Shown: positions 1-8,495, numbered from the stretch's first letter. The stretch is DNA of 8,720 nt from Bacteroidales bacterium GP4 (GCA_001701065.1 DAAL01000162.1:268-8987), one strand, 5' to 3'. Notes: generated from the letters alone by a model not told the origin. Made by a program: numbers and translations.

Positions 1-1
1 C

Positions 2-1357
<1,356 letters not shown>

Positions 1358-1363
1358 ATACAG

Positions 1364-1396
1364 AAAGAGTGCGTTACCCCCTAACGCACTCTTTTT
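1364..1396 (+). terminator. Intrinsic terminator of guaB
   Basis: A perfect 13-base-pair inverted repeat (1364-1376 with 1382-1394, left arm AAAGAGTGCGTTA) closes on a five-base all-C loop at 1377-1381. Its right arm runs into a T tract (1392-1396). It begins six bases after the guaB stop codon. The arms start with AAAG and end with CTTT, so the structure might also stop transcription coming from the other side, but no gene converges on it. This is direct sequence evidence; efficiency is not known. Confidence 0.93.
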
Positions 1397-1435
1397 AACC
1401 ATAATTGTTCTCTTCATTGGGTGCAGATATATAAT

Positions 1436-1465
1436 ATTGGTCGGATGCCTGTCGTTATATATTTG
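1436..1465 (+). promoter_or_regulatory. Candidate Bacteroidetes-type promoter for the parvulin gene
   Basis: The box TATATTTG at 1458-1465 matches the -7 consensus TAnnTTTG. ATTG at 1436-1439, 18 bases upstream, is a one-mismatch fit to the -33 TTTG. It sits between the guaB terminator and the ATG at 1480, the right place for an independent promoter. The start codon is preceded by a T-rich stretch with no Shine-Dalgarno motif, as is usual in the phylum. Transcription would begin around 1470-1473, giving a very short leader. Confidence 0.6.
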
Positions 1466-1479
1466 CATTTTTTTATTTT

Positions 1480-2958
1480 ATGAGTTTAAGACGTGTAATA
1501 TTTTCAGCCATAGTGATGGCTTCGGTGGTTTTGGGCTTGTCAGCCAAAGAAAAGCCGCAGGTGGTTATGACGGTGGGCGACACTCCCGTGGGGCTTGAAC
1601 GGTTCGTGTATCTTTACGAGAAAAACCGTGAGCAGCAACATTCCGCCATCTCGGCGCAGGACTATGCCCCCATGTATGCGCTCTACATGATGAAGGTGCT
1701 TGAAGCAAAGCAGCTTGGGCTTGACACTCTTCCGGAATTCAAGAAAGAATACGAAAAGTATAAGCGAGAACTCCTTGTGCCTTATCTTTACGATAAGGAG
1801 CTTGAAAATCTGATGGTGGAGGAGGTGTACAACCGCATGGGCACCGAGGTCAATGTGAGCCACATAATGGTTCCGCTCGGGAATGACTCTATCCAACGCG
1901 AGGCTAACCGCCAACGTCTTGACAGCATCCGCCGGCGGGTGCTTGCAGGCGATGATTTTGCCGCTCTTGCGCGTCAGTATTCATCGGACCGCTCCGCGAC
2001 TGCCAACGGAGGCAATATGGGATATATACATGCCAATACTCTTCCCTATAATTTTGAGACAGCAGCCTATTCCACTCCGGTAGGAGAGGTTTCGGAGATT
2101 ATCGCCACGCCGTTTGGCTTCCATATAGTGAAAGTGGAGGCGGCTCGTCCGTCAAGCGGGGAAGTTCTCGTGCGCCACATTCTTAAGCTGACTCAGGGCA
2201 AATCGGAAGAAGAAGCCGCTGCCGCCAAGGTTGCGATTGATTCTATATACGAAAGTGTGACACACGGCGCTGATTTTGCTGAAACGGCTATGCGCGAAAG
2301 CGAGGATCCCGGTTCAGGAGGGCAGGGAGGTATGCTTCCCTGGTTCGGTATGGGAAGGATGGTGCCTGAGTTTGAGGCTGTGGCTTTTAGCCTTAATTCC
2401 GGTGAAATATCGGAGCCTTTCGCCACTTCTTACGGTTACCACATCATAGAAAAGCTTGACAGCCGCGATATGGCTCCTTTGGAGGAAGTGCGTCCGAGGA
2501 TTCTGAACATGATGCGCCGTGAAGGGCGTATAGAAGTGCCTTACCGCACCCGCATGTTGGCTCTGAAAGAAAAGCTTGGCGTGGGCGAACCGGGCGACAC
2601 CGTGTTGACTCCGCAGCTTGAAAATGAGATAGCGCTTGCTGAGGAAGCGTATCTTATGGCTAATGACGTGGATTTTCGTAACCTGCTGGACGAATACCAT
2701 GACGGTATTCTGTTGTTTGAAATCTCCAACCGTGAAGTGTGGGACAAAAGCGTTACCGACACTGCCGGACAAGAAGCTTACTTTGAAGCCCACAAGGGCG
2801 ATTACCAAAAGGAATCAACCGGCGAGGTGGAATTGAAGGATGTGCGCAATGAAGTCATTAGGGACTACGAGAAAGCATTAAATTCAGCATGGGAGGCGAA
2901 ATTGAAGGACAAATATCGTGTAAAGTACAATAAAAGTCTGTTAAAGAAGATAAAGTAA
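1480..2958 (+). CDS. Secreted peptidyl-prolyl isomerase with two parvulin domains
   Basis: 492-residue periplasmic foldase/chaperone of the SurA/PpiC type. Residues 1-22 form a signal peptide (Arg-Arg at 4-5, hydrophobic 6-20, likely cleavage after LSA). Residues about 25-120 are a helical SurA-like N-terminal region. Parvulin domain 1 spans about 122-220, with VSHIM (His128) and FGFHI (His215). Parvulin domain 2 spans about 228-326, with VRHIL (His233) and YGYHI (His321). Both domains keep the paired histidines, the Gly-rich GGNMG or GGQGG segment and the VGEVSE or SGEISE loop, so both may be catalytic. A helical C-terminal region (about 335-492) ends very basic (SLLKKIK). The ATG at 1480 is chosen because it yields the signal peptide. 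The gene leads a block of three related secreted proteins. From memory, Bacteroides homologues carry extra sequence between the FEAHKGDY region and the terminal helix, so this copy may be internally shortened. Confidence 0.92.
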   Translation: MSLRRVIFSAIVMASVVLGLSAKEKPQVVMTVGDTPVGLERFVYLYEKNREQQHSAISAQDYAPMYALYMMKVLEAKQLGLDTLPEFKKEYEKYKRELLVPYLYDKELENLMVEEVYNRMGTEVNVSHIMVPLGNDSIQREANRQRLDSIRRRVLAGDDFAALARQYSSDRSATANGGNMGYIHANTLPYNFETAAYSTPVGEVSEIIATPFGFHIVKVEAARPSSGEVLVRHILKLTQGKSEEEAAAAKVAIDSIYESVTHGADFAETAMRESEDPGSGGQGGMLPWFGMGRMVPEFEAVAFSLNSGEISEPFATSYGYHIIEKLDSRDMAPLEEVRPRILNMMRREGRIEVPYRTRMLALKEKLGVGEPGDTVLTPQLENEIALAEEAYLMANDVDFRNLLDEYHDGILLFEISNREVWDKSVTDTAGQEAYFEAHKGDYQKESTGEVELKDVRNEVIRDYEKALNSAWEAKLKDKYRVKYNKSLLKKIK

Positions 2959-2970
2959 CGGGAAAATTCG

Positions 2971-2978
2971 TAAATTTG
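2971..2978 (+). promoter_or_regulatory. Candidate -7 box before the lipoprotein gene
   Basis: TAAATTTG fits the Bacteroidetes -7 consensus TAnnTTTG exactly and lies in the 27-base gap between two genes, seven bases before the ATG at 2986. I see no good -33 TTTG at the expected distance, so this may be a weak internal promoter or a chance match in AT-rich spacer. If used, the transcript would start at or within a few bases of the start codon. Confidence 0.4.
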
Positions 2979-2985
2979 GCGAACT

Positions 2986-3858
2986 ATGTTGTCACGTGTT
3001 CTTTCTATGATAGTAATGATTGCAGTTGTCGTTTCCTGTGGAGGGGGCGGTGCTGCTTCGTCGTCGGAAGACGGTGACGTGCTGGTGCGGATGGGCGAAA
3101 GTGTGTTCACCCGTTCCGACCTTGCCGAAGTGCTTCCCGCCGGACTTAATTCCGATGACAGCTTGCGATTCGCAAGAGTGTACATACGCCGCTGGATCGA
3201 CAATCAACTTATCAGCGATGTGGCTTCCCGCGAGCTTGGCGACATGAGCGAAATAGATGCGATGGTGGAGCAATACCGCCGCCGTCTTATCATGATGGAG
3301 TACCGCCGCCGCATGATGGATATCAATGCTCCGGTAAAGGTGCCTGATGATTCGCTTGCTATGCTTTACGAAGAATACAAGGACAAGGTGACGCTTGAAT
3401 CACCGCTCGTGAAGGGGGTGCTGGTCACCGTGCCTGACGATTATCCTTCACTCGCGAAGGTGAGGAACGCTGTGCTCCGGCTCTCGGCTGACGATGTGGA
3501 CTTTCTTGAAAAGCAGTCGCTTGCCGACGGCGTGACCTACGACTATTTCATGGATGAGTGGGCCGACGGCAACATGATGGCGCGCAGGGTAGCGGGCGAC
3601 AGTAATGTGGATGCGTCGGCTTATCTGAAACGTCAGCGTTTCGGCGAATTGAAGTCGGGCGGCGAGGTGACTATGCTCGGAGTGTCGGAGTTTCTTCCTG
3701 CCGGTGCTCTCATGCCTCTTGAAAAGGCGCGTCCGGTGCTTGAAGAGATATACATGAATGCCCATAGGCTCCAGTATGACAAGCAGCTTATGGACAACCT
3801 GTATCGTAAAGCGATAGATGACGGCACAGTCAAACTGAACACTGATTTAGGTTCATGA
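2986..3858 (+). CDS. SurA-like lipoprotein without recognisable rotamase motifs
   Basis: 290-residue predicted lipoprotein, likely a periplasm-facing chaperone. A type II signal peptide (hydrophobic 5-16) ends in the lipobox VVSC, with Cys18 as the lipidation site, followed by GGGG and a Ser/Glu/Asp stretch. The acidic residues start about ten positions after the Cys, not at the +2 to +5 positions described for Bacteroidetes surface-export signals, so I infer that it stays in the periplasm. Residues about 30-115 resemble the SurA N-terminal chaperone fold (VLVRMGESVFTRSDLAEVLP, then charged helices). Residues about 138-245 sit where a parvulin domain would be, but neither the RHIL-type nor the GYHI-type histidine motif is present. 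The C-terminal helix (about 246-283) is SurA-like. Flanked by two parvulin proteins, it reads as a paralogue that kept client binding and lost catalysis. The fold assignment is inference from pattern and context. Confidence 0.82.
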   Translation: MLSRVLSMIVMIAVVVSCGGGGAASSSEDGDVLVRMGESVFTRSDLAEVLPAGLNSDDSLRFARVYIRRWIDNQLISDVASRELGDMSEIDAMVEQYRRRLIMMEYRRRMMDINAPVKVPDDSLAMLYEEYKDKVTLESPLVKGVLVTVPDDYPSLAKVRNAVLRLSADDVDFLEKQSLADGVTYDYFMDEWADGNMMARRVAGDSNVDASAYLKRQRFGELKSGGEVTMLGVSEFLPAGALMPLEKARPVLEEIYMNAHRLQYDKQLMDNLYRKAIDDGTVKLNTDLGS

Positions 3859-3878
3859 CCGCTTAGTGGACAGGTTCA

Positions 3879-3910
3879 TTTGCCGGATTGACAAAAAGAT
3901 TGTAACTTTG
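3879..3910 (+). promoter_or_regulatory. Promoter of the second SurA-like gene
   Basis: TTTG at 3879-3882, a 20-base spacer, then TAACTTTG at 3903-3910. Both boxes match the Bacteroidetes primary-sigma consensus exactly and the spacing is right. It lies in the 78-base gap after the lipoprotein gene, 26 bases before the GTG start, giving a predicted leader of about 20 bases. This is the best promoter match in the window and suggests the surA-like/OstA-like pair can be transcribed separately from the upstream genes. Confidence 0.72.
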
Positions 3911-3936
3911 AGGAAATATTGTAAAAACTTATAATA

Positions 3937-5301
3937 GTGAAAATAAGCAGAATCTTAAGCGCATTGGCACTCGGTGCCGCAGCATTATCAATTAGTGCGC
4001 AGAATAATATAGTTGAAGAAGTCGCATGGTGGATAGGCGACCAGCCCATCTATAAGTCGGAAGTCGAGGAGATGTACCAAACTATGCAGTACGATAAAAC
4101 TCCCATCGACGGTGACCCTTATTGTGTGATACCCGAGCAGATAGCCGTGGAGAAACTTTTCCTCCATCAGGCTGAGATAGACTCAGTGGAGGTGCAGGAC
4201 GCTTTGGTAATCTCGGAGGTGGAACAACGCATCAACTACATGATAGCCCAGCTTGGCACTCAGGAAAAGCTGGAGCAGTTCTACCGTAGACCTCTACCTG
4301 AGATACGCGAGCAGATGATTGACGCTATGCGCAACAACTACCGTGTGTCCGAAGTGCAGAAGAATCTGACATCCAACATCAAGATTACGCCGTCCGATGT
4401 GCGCCGTTATTTTTCAGGCGTGCCTAAGGACAGCGTTCCTTATGTGCCTTTAAAAGTGGAGGTGCAGATACTGACTCTGAACCCTGTTATTCCCCGTGAA
4501 GAGATTGATGAGGTGAAAGCACGGCTCCGTGACTATACTGATAAGGTCAATTCAGGAGAGTCCGATTTCTCTACTCTTGCCATCCTTTATTCCCAGGACC
4601 CCGGGTCAAGCCTTCGAGGAGGTGAACTCGGCTTTATGGGACGTGGACAGCTTGACCCTGACTTTGCGGCTGTGGCGTTCAACTTGAACGACCCCAAAAA
4701 GGTGTCGAAAATAGTGGAGTCACAGTACGGGTACCACATCATTCAGCTTATAGAGAAGCGAGGCGACCGCATCAATGTGCGTCACATTCTGTTGCAGCCG
4801 CGTGTCACTGACAAGGACTTGACCGAGGCTATTAACCGCCTGGACAGTATACGCGCCGACATGCTTGCCGAGAAATTCTCGTTTGAGGAAGCTGTGGCTT
4901 ATCTGTCCCAGGACAAGGACACCCGCAACAACCGCGGTCAGATGTTCGATAAAGAGACCGGCTCCACCCGCTTCCAGATGGCGGATCTTCCCCAGGAAGT
5001 GAGTAAGGCGGTAAACAATCTCAGTGTGGGAGAGGTGTCAAAGCCGTTTATTATGAAGGATGAGCGAAACCGTGACGTGGTGGCTATAGTGAAGCTCTCC
5101 AATCGCATCGAAGGGCATAAAGCCAACATGAGCGACGATTATGAGTTGATTAAGGACATGTACGAGCGTTCGCGCCGCGAAGCTATCATATCGGACTGGA
5201 TAAATTCAAAAATCAAAGACACCTACGTGCGTATAGAGGACGGTTGGCGTGACTGTGACTTCAAGCACGAAGGCTGGATAAAAACCACTAATTCCAAGTG
5301 A
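3937..5301 (+). CDS. surA: SurA-like periplasmic chaperone, parvulin domains partly degenerate
   Basis: 454-residue periplasmic chaperone, close in length to E. coli SurA (428), expected to guide unfolded outer-membrane proteins. The GTG at 3937 is chosen because the frame has a stop at 3922 and no other start in between, and because it gives a proper signal peptide (KISR, hydrophobic 6-19, cleavage after SISA at 21). The SurA N-domain covers about 25-165. Parvulin domain 1 (about 172-272) has VEVQIL, with Gln177 where the first His is expected, but keeps YGYHI (His267) and the RGGELGFMGRG loop. Domain 2 (about 279-388) keeps VRHIL (His283) but its end (DERNRDVVAIVKL) lacks the GYHI histidine. 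A basic/aromatic C-terminal helix follows. Neither domain therefore has both histidines, suggesting a mainly chaperone role. Its stop overlaps the next start (TGATG), implying translational coupling. The surA name rests on architecture; the gene at 1480 is a rival for it. Confidence 0.87.
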   Translation: MKISRILSALALGAAALSISAQNNIVEEVAWWIGDQPIYKSEVEEMYQTMQYDKTPIDGDPYCVIPEQIAVEKLFLHQAEIDSVEVQDALVISEVEQRINYMIAQLGTQEKLEQFYRRPLPEIREQMIDAMRNNYRVSEVQKNLTSNIKITPSDVRRYFSGVPKDSVPYVPLKVEVQILTLNPVIPREEIDEVKARLRDYTDKVNSGESDFSTLAILYSQDPGSSLRGGELGFMGRGQLDPDFAAVAFNLNDPKKVSKIVESQYGYHIIQLIEKRGDRINVRHILLQPRVTDKDLTEAINRLDSIRADMLAEKFSFEEAVAYLSQDKDTRNNRGQMFDKETGSTRFQMADLPQEVSKAVNNLSVGEVSKPFIMKDERNRDVVAIVKLSNRIEGHKANMSDDYELIKDMYERSRREAIISDWINSKIKDTYVRIEDGWRDCDFKHEGWIKTTNSK

Positions 5302-6992
5302 TGAATAGCCGGAATTCCAATAAAGGATTATGGCGCATCGGTGCTCTCCTGTTTATGGTGGCGTTGATTGCGCCATCTGTCATTTGGAGTAAGCCTGATG
5401 ATCCCACCCGTGTGCTTACCAAGCGACTGCCTATCAAGCCGTCGATTCCCACCGCTGACCGAAAACAAAAAGGGAAGGTGTTCCTCGAACGTGCCGACCG
5501 CCTTTACATGGACGAGCGTGTTAGCACCGAGTATCAGGTGGTAGTGGGCGATGTGCTTTTCCGCAAGGAGGGGATGTTCATGTACTGCGACAGCGCGCAT
5601 TTTTATGAAAATGCAGGGTCGTTTGACGCATTCGGCAATGTGAAGATGCAGCAAGGCGACACACTGTTTGTGTACGCTGATGAACTTATATATGACGGTG
5701 ACACCGAGTTTGCCACTTTCTACGGCGACAACGGAAAAAAAGTGAAGCTTATAAACAACGAAGTCACACTTGAAACTTACGTGTTTTACTATGACCTCGC
5801 CGCAAATCTCGGATTCTACGACAACCACGGAACTATAACCGATGCCGAAAACCAGTTGATTTCGACTTACGGGGAATACAGCCCTGACACCAAGGAAGCT
5901 GAATTCCGTGAGAATGTGCTTCTTCAGGACTTGAAGAAGGAGGACTTCAAGATGACGACTGACCTCTTGCGATATAATACCGAGACCCACATGGCGCGTA
6001 TCGTAAGCCCCACTGTGATAGAAACTGATAGCGGCACGGTGTATTCAAGCAACGGATGGTACGACACCGAGTCGGAGAAGTCGGAGCTTTATGACCGTTC
6101 ATTGGTTGTCACTAACGGAGGAAGCACCCTTACCGGCGACACCATATATTTTGACCATCTTGAAGGATTCGGCGAAGTGTGGGGCGACATGGTGCTTACA
6201 GATTCCGTAAGGCAAACTTCGCTTGAAGGAGGCTATGGCATCTACTTCCAGGAGAAGGACAGCGCCTATGCCACTCAACGCGCGCGCATACTTGAATACA
6301 GCAAGGGCGATACCCTTTATCTGCACGGCGACACCATCCGCGCTTATATGCTCATGGAGGATACTACCCGCATCATGACGGCGTTTCCGAGAGTGAGATT
6401 CTGGCGTGTCGACATGCAGGGACTGTGTGACTCGCTCGTGTTCCTTGAACGTGACTCCACGCTGAGCATGTACCATCACCCTATAGTGTGGAGCGATCAG
6501 CGGCAAATATTCGGTAATGTGATAGACGTGCATTTCAATGACTCCACCGCTGACTGGGCTAAGCTTCCTGACTTCGGATTTATGGCGGAGCACATCGATG
6601 AGGAGTTCTACAGTCAGATGTCAGGCAAGGAGATGCTTGCAACCTTCGAGGACGGGGAACTTCGGCAGCTTGACGTGAGCGGCAATGTGGAGGTGATTTC
6701 CCTTCCGCAGGAAAACGACTCGACCTACAACAAGATAATTAATTCGGAAAGCAGCTTCCTTAAGGCGCGGTTCCGAGAAAACAAGCTTGAGCGCATGGTG
6801 ATGTGGCCGGAGGTGACGGGAAAAGTGACTCCGCTGTATCTGGCTAAAAAGAACATTTTCTATCTTTCGGCTTTCCAGTGGTACGAACCGTTGCGTCCCA
6901 AGGACAAGGACGACATATTCAACATTCCTCCCGAGATGGAGGCTTTGTTCAAGGAGCCTGACACCAGCACGCGCCGCCGACTCACTCATTGA
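5301..6992 (+). CDS. OstA/LptA-like organic solvent tolerance protein
   Basis: 563-residue secreted protein of the OstA-like family, whose repeated beta-strand fold resembles LptA and the LptD N-terminal domain that carry LPS across the periplasm. The ATG at 5301 shares its A with the preceding TGA; a GTG at 5298 is in frame but the ATG is preferred. Residues 1-31 are a signal peptide (basic start, hydrophobic about 14-29, likely cleaved near IWS-K). From about 60 to 320 the chain consists of repeated short strands with DTLFVYADELIYDG-type units (also GGSTLTGDTIYFD and KGDTLYLHGDTIRAY), each marking one rung of the jelly-roll. A second such stretch at about 405-520 contains GNVIDVHF and GNVEVIS. 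No transmembrane barrel of LptD size is present, so it is more likely a periplasmic bridge component than the outer-membrane translocon. Its place after the SurA-like genes fits outer-membrane assembly. Confidence 0.86.
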   Translation: MNSRNSNKGLWRIGALLFMVALIAPSVIWSKPDDPTRVLTKRLPIKPSIPTADRKQKGKVFLERADRLYMDERVSTEYQVVVGDVLFRKEGMFMYCDSAHFYENAGSFDAFGNVKMQQGDTLFVYADELIYDGDTEFATFYGDNGKKVKLINNEVTLETYVFYYDLAANLGFYDNHGTITDAENQLISTYGEYSPDTKEAEFRENVLLQDLKKEDFKMTTDLLRYNTETHMARIVSPTVIETDSGTVYSSNGWYDTESEKSELYDRSLVVTNGGSTLTGDTIYFDHLEGFGEVWGDMVLTDSVRQTSLEGGYGIYFQEKDSAYATQRARILEYSKGDTLYLHGDTIRAYMLMEDTTRIMTAFPRVRFWRVDMQGLCDSLVFLERDSTLSMYHHPIVWSDQRQIFGNVIDVHFNDSTADWAKLPDFGFMAEHIDEEFYSQMSGKEMLATFEDGELRQLDVSGNVEVISLPQENDSTYNKIINSESSFLKARFRENKLERMVMWPEVTGKVTPLYLAKKNIFYLSAFQWYEPLRPKDKDDIFNIPPEMEALFKEPDTSTRRRLTH

Positions 6993-6994
6993 CG

Positions 6995-7369
6995 TTACCG
7001 GTATCCCCGGAGTGGAGGACGGAACGCGTCGGGAATGTGCAGAAGCTCGTGGGTGCCGTCGGGTGAGCCTGTTACGGCTATTATGTCAAACTGTACTTCG
7101 TGGGGAATATTGTACCGCCTGACAAAGGTATTGGCGGCGGTGCATATGCGTTTTATCTTCTGAGGCGTTATGGCTTTCAGCGGGTCCACGAAATCGGTGG
7201 AGCGGGTTTTGACTTCAAGAAATATTATACGGTTGCCCTTCATGACAATAAAGTCGACTTCAAAGTGACCTTCACGGGTGTCATGCTCGACGATTGTGTA
7301 ACCGTTTGTGATAAGGTATTCGCGGGCTATCTGTTCGCCCCATTTTCCCAGTTCGTTATGTGATGCCAT
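6995..7369 (-). CDS. yraN: YraN family (UPF0102) nuclease-fold protein
   Basis: 124-residue cytosolic protein of the UPF0102 family, which has the Holliday-junction-resolvase/restriction-endonuclease-like fold; its cellular role is not well established. The family pattern is complete: N-terminal NELGKWGEQIAREYL (Glu12), then EGHFEVDFIV with Glu37 and Asp39, the catalytic-type FLEVKTR (Glu52, Lys54), PQKIKRI (Gln70) and a late FDIIAV strand. These match the E-x(n)-D-ExK core of the nuclease fold, so metal binding is plausible. Length is typical for the family. The ATG at 7369 puts the start just downstream of a minus-strand -7 box. The stop is two bases from the stop of the converging OstA-like gene, leaving no room for a terminator between them, and the start is divergent from the glycosyltransferase gene. 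Confidence 0.93.
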   Translation of the reverse strand: MASHNELGKWGEQIAREYLITNGYTIVEHDTREGHFEVDFIVMKGNRIIFLEVKTRSTDFVDPLKAITPQKIKRICTAANTFVRRYNIPHEVQFDIIAVTGSPDGTHELLHIPDAFRPPLRGYR

Positions 7370-7391
7370 GGTCTTTGATTTTTGGTTTCGT

Positions 7392-7399
7392 CAAAGTTA
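7392..7399 (-). promoter_or_regulatory. Candidate -7 box of yraN
   Basis: On the minus strand the bases read TAACTTTG, an exact match to TAnnTTTG, 22 bases upstream of the yraN ATG. No clear -33 TTTG is seen 19-21 bases further upstream on that strand. The box is identical in sequence to the one that faces the other way for the glycosyltransferase gene at 7433-7440. Confidence 0.55.
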
Positions 7400-7409
7400 A
7401 TGTTTTTTC

Positions 7410-7440
7410 TTGAATATAAGAGTACTTTAGCGTAACTTTG
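7410..7440 (+). promoter_or_regulatory. Promoter of the glycosyltransferase gene
   Basis: CTTG ending at 7412 is a near match to the -33 TTTG; a 20-base spacer follows, then TAACTTTG at 7433-7440, an exact -7 box. The ATG at 7448 is only seven bases beyond the box, so the transcript would have almost no leader. It shares a 78-base divergent intergenic region with the yraN start. Confidence 0.65.
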
Positions 7441-7447
7441 TGATGTT

Positions 7448-8377
7448 ATGTCATTGCCATCAGTAAGTATTATTATCCCGGTGTATAATGTCGCTCCTTA
7501 TCTCGACGAGTGCATACGGAGCGTCGCGGGTCAGTCATGGACTGATTTTGAGTTGATACTTGTCGATGACGGCTCTACTGACGGGAGCCTGGATATAGCT
7601 GAGGCATGGCGAAAGCGGGATAGCCGGATAAGGGTAGCAAGTATCGACCACGGAGGTCCGGGCAAGGCGCGAAACACGGGTGTGGACTATTCGCAAGGCA
7701 AGTACATCACTTTCATCGACAGTGACGACACTGTGGGGGACGATTACCTGAAATGCCTTATGGAGGGAATGGCAAGCGGCGATTGTGATTTCTCCATGAT
7801 GGAGGTGTCGTGGCAACCTCGGCAAGCGGCGGCGAGAGTTCTTTCACGGGAAAAGGCGATGGAGGAGTTTCTGTATCAGAAATCAAGTTTTGCTTCGGTT
7901 TGCGGAAAGATGTTCAAGCGAGAACTTCTGGCGAAAGAACGCTTCAGTGAAGAAATTCTGTACGAGGATCTCGACCTAATGGCGCGCATATTGCTCAAAG
8001 CGGACAAAATAAAGATTGTGGACCGTAACCTGTACTTCTACCGCAAGCACGACGCAAGCATCTTAGGGCATTTTACGGAACGCAGGCTTGATGTGCTTAA
8101 AGTGACTTCACGGATTGTGGATATGGTGGAACGGGAGATGCCGCAGCTGATAAAAGGCGCTTACGACCGCCACATGAGCGCATCGTTCAATATGCTCATC
8201 CTTCTTGCCAGGGAAGGGGAGAGGGACAGGGCAGAATATGACGAGTGCTGGAGCAATATTAGGCGATTCCGCCGTTGCTCGTTATGGAATCCTAAAGTGC
8301 GGAGAAAAAACAAGGCGGGAGCGTTGTTGTCCTATCTGGGGCGTAATTTGTTCATCAAAATTGCGACAAAGCTGTAA
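7448..8377 (+). CDS. Family 2 glycosyltransferase (GT-A fold)
   Basis: 309-residue inverting glycosyltransferase that transfers a sugar from a nucleotide-sugar donor; the donor and acceptor cannot be told from sequence. The GT-A domain opens with VSIIIPVYNVAPYLDECIRS, then the nucleotide-binding VDDGSTDGS (Asp40, Asp41), the GGPGKARNTGVDYSQG segment, and the metal-binding FIDSDD (Asp91 to Asp94). YEDLDL (Glu173-Asp174) supplies the likely catalytic acid pair, and LYFYRKHDASI is the strand-and-loop usually found after it in the WcaA/EpsJ-like group. The C-terminal 100 residues are helical and strongly basic (RRFRR, KVRRKNK), ending in a mildly hydrophobic segment that suggests peripheral attachment to the inner membrane but no real transmembrane span. 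It probably acts in capsule, O-antigen or glycoprotein glycan synthesis. No other glycan gene is in the window, so it looks solitary here. Confidence 0.93.
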   Translation: MSLPSVSIIIPVYNVAPYLDECIRSVAGQSWTDFELILVDDGSTDGSLDIAEAWRKRDSRIRVASIDHGGPGKARNTGVDYSQGKYITFIDSDDTVGDDYLKCLMEGMASGDCDFSMMEVSWQPRQAAARVLSREKAMEEFLYQKSSFASVCGKMFKRELLAKERFSEEILYEDLDLMARILLKADKIKIVDRNLYFYRKHDASILGHFTERRLDVLKVTSRIVDMVEREMPQLIKGAYDRHMSASFNMLILLAREGERDRAEYDECWSNIRRFRRCSLWNPKVRRKNKAGALLSYLGRNLFIKIATKL

Positions 8378-8454
8378 AATTGGCGGTTGTGCGATAAAAA
8401 AATCACTTTCGGCTGAACATTTTTTAGCATGATTGTGTTATAACGTTAAACCTG

Positions 8455-8495
8455 ACTATGGGTTATGCGTAATGCATCGTATGCAACACCATTGT
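8455..8495 (+). promoter_or_regulatory. Imperfect hairpin in the leader of the small membrane-protein gene
   Basis: In the 146-base gap between the glycosyltransferase and the small gene, 8455-8471 can pair with 8480-8495: two outer pairs, a T-T mismatch, seven pairs interrupted by a bulged A (8488), a two-base bulge (8465-8466), then five pairs including one G-U, closing an eight-base loop at 8472-8479. The hairpin ends 28 bases before the start codon and has no T tract, so it is not a classic terminator. Copies of TAAACCT stand on both sides (8447-8453 and 8501-8507). I paired it by eye; no folding energy was computed. A regulatory leader is inference. Confidence 0.35.

Noticed and set aside
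3849..3879. Direct repeat AGGTTCAT (3849-3856 and 3872-3879) around the end of the lipoprotein gene
   Set aside because: An eight-base repeat with one copy inside coding sequence and no other structure; chance is a sufficient explanation.
5328..5990. Long minus-strand open frame of about 220 codons opposite the OstA-like gene
   Set aside because: Shadow frame rich in His and Val; the plus-strand gene has a signal peptide and family repeats, so the antisense frame is not needed.
8380..8393. Sigma-54-like TTGGCGGTTGTGCG after the glycosyltransferase stop
   Set aside because: The GG and GC doublets are three bases too close for the -24/-12 spacing and the TTGC element is not matched.
8396..8425. 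A-tract and T-tract (AAAAAAAT and ATTTTTT) after the glycosyltransferase, possible terminator
   Set aside because: The stem would be seven A-T pairs around a long, poorly paired centre with no G-C core; too weak to call, though some termination there is possible.
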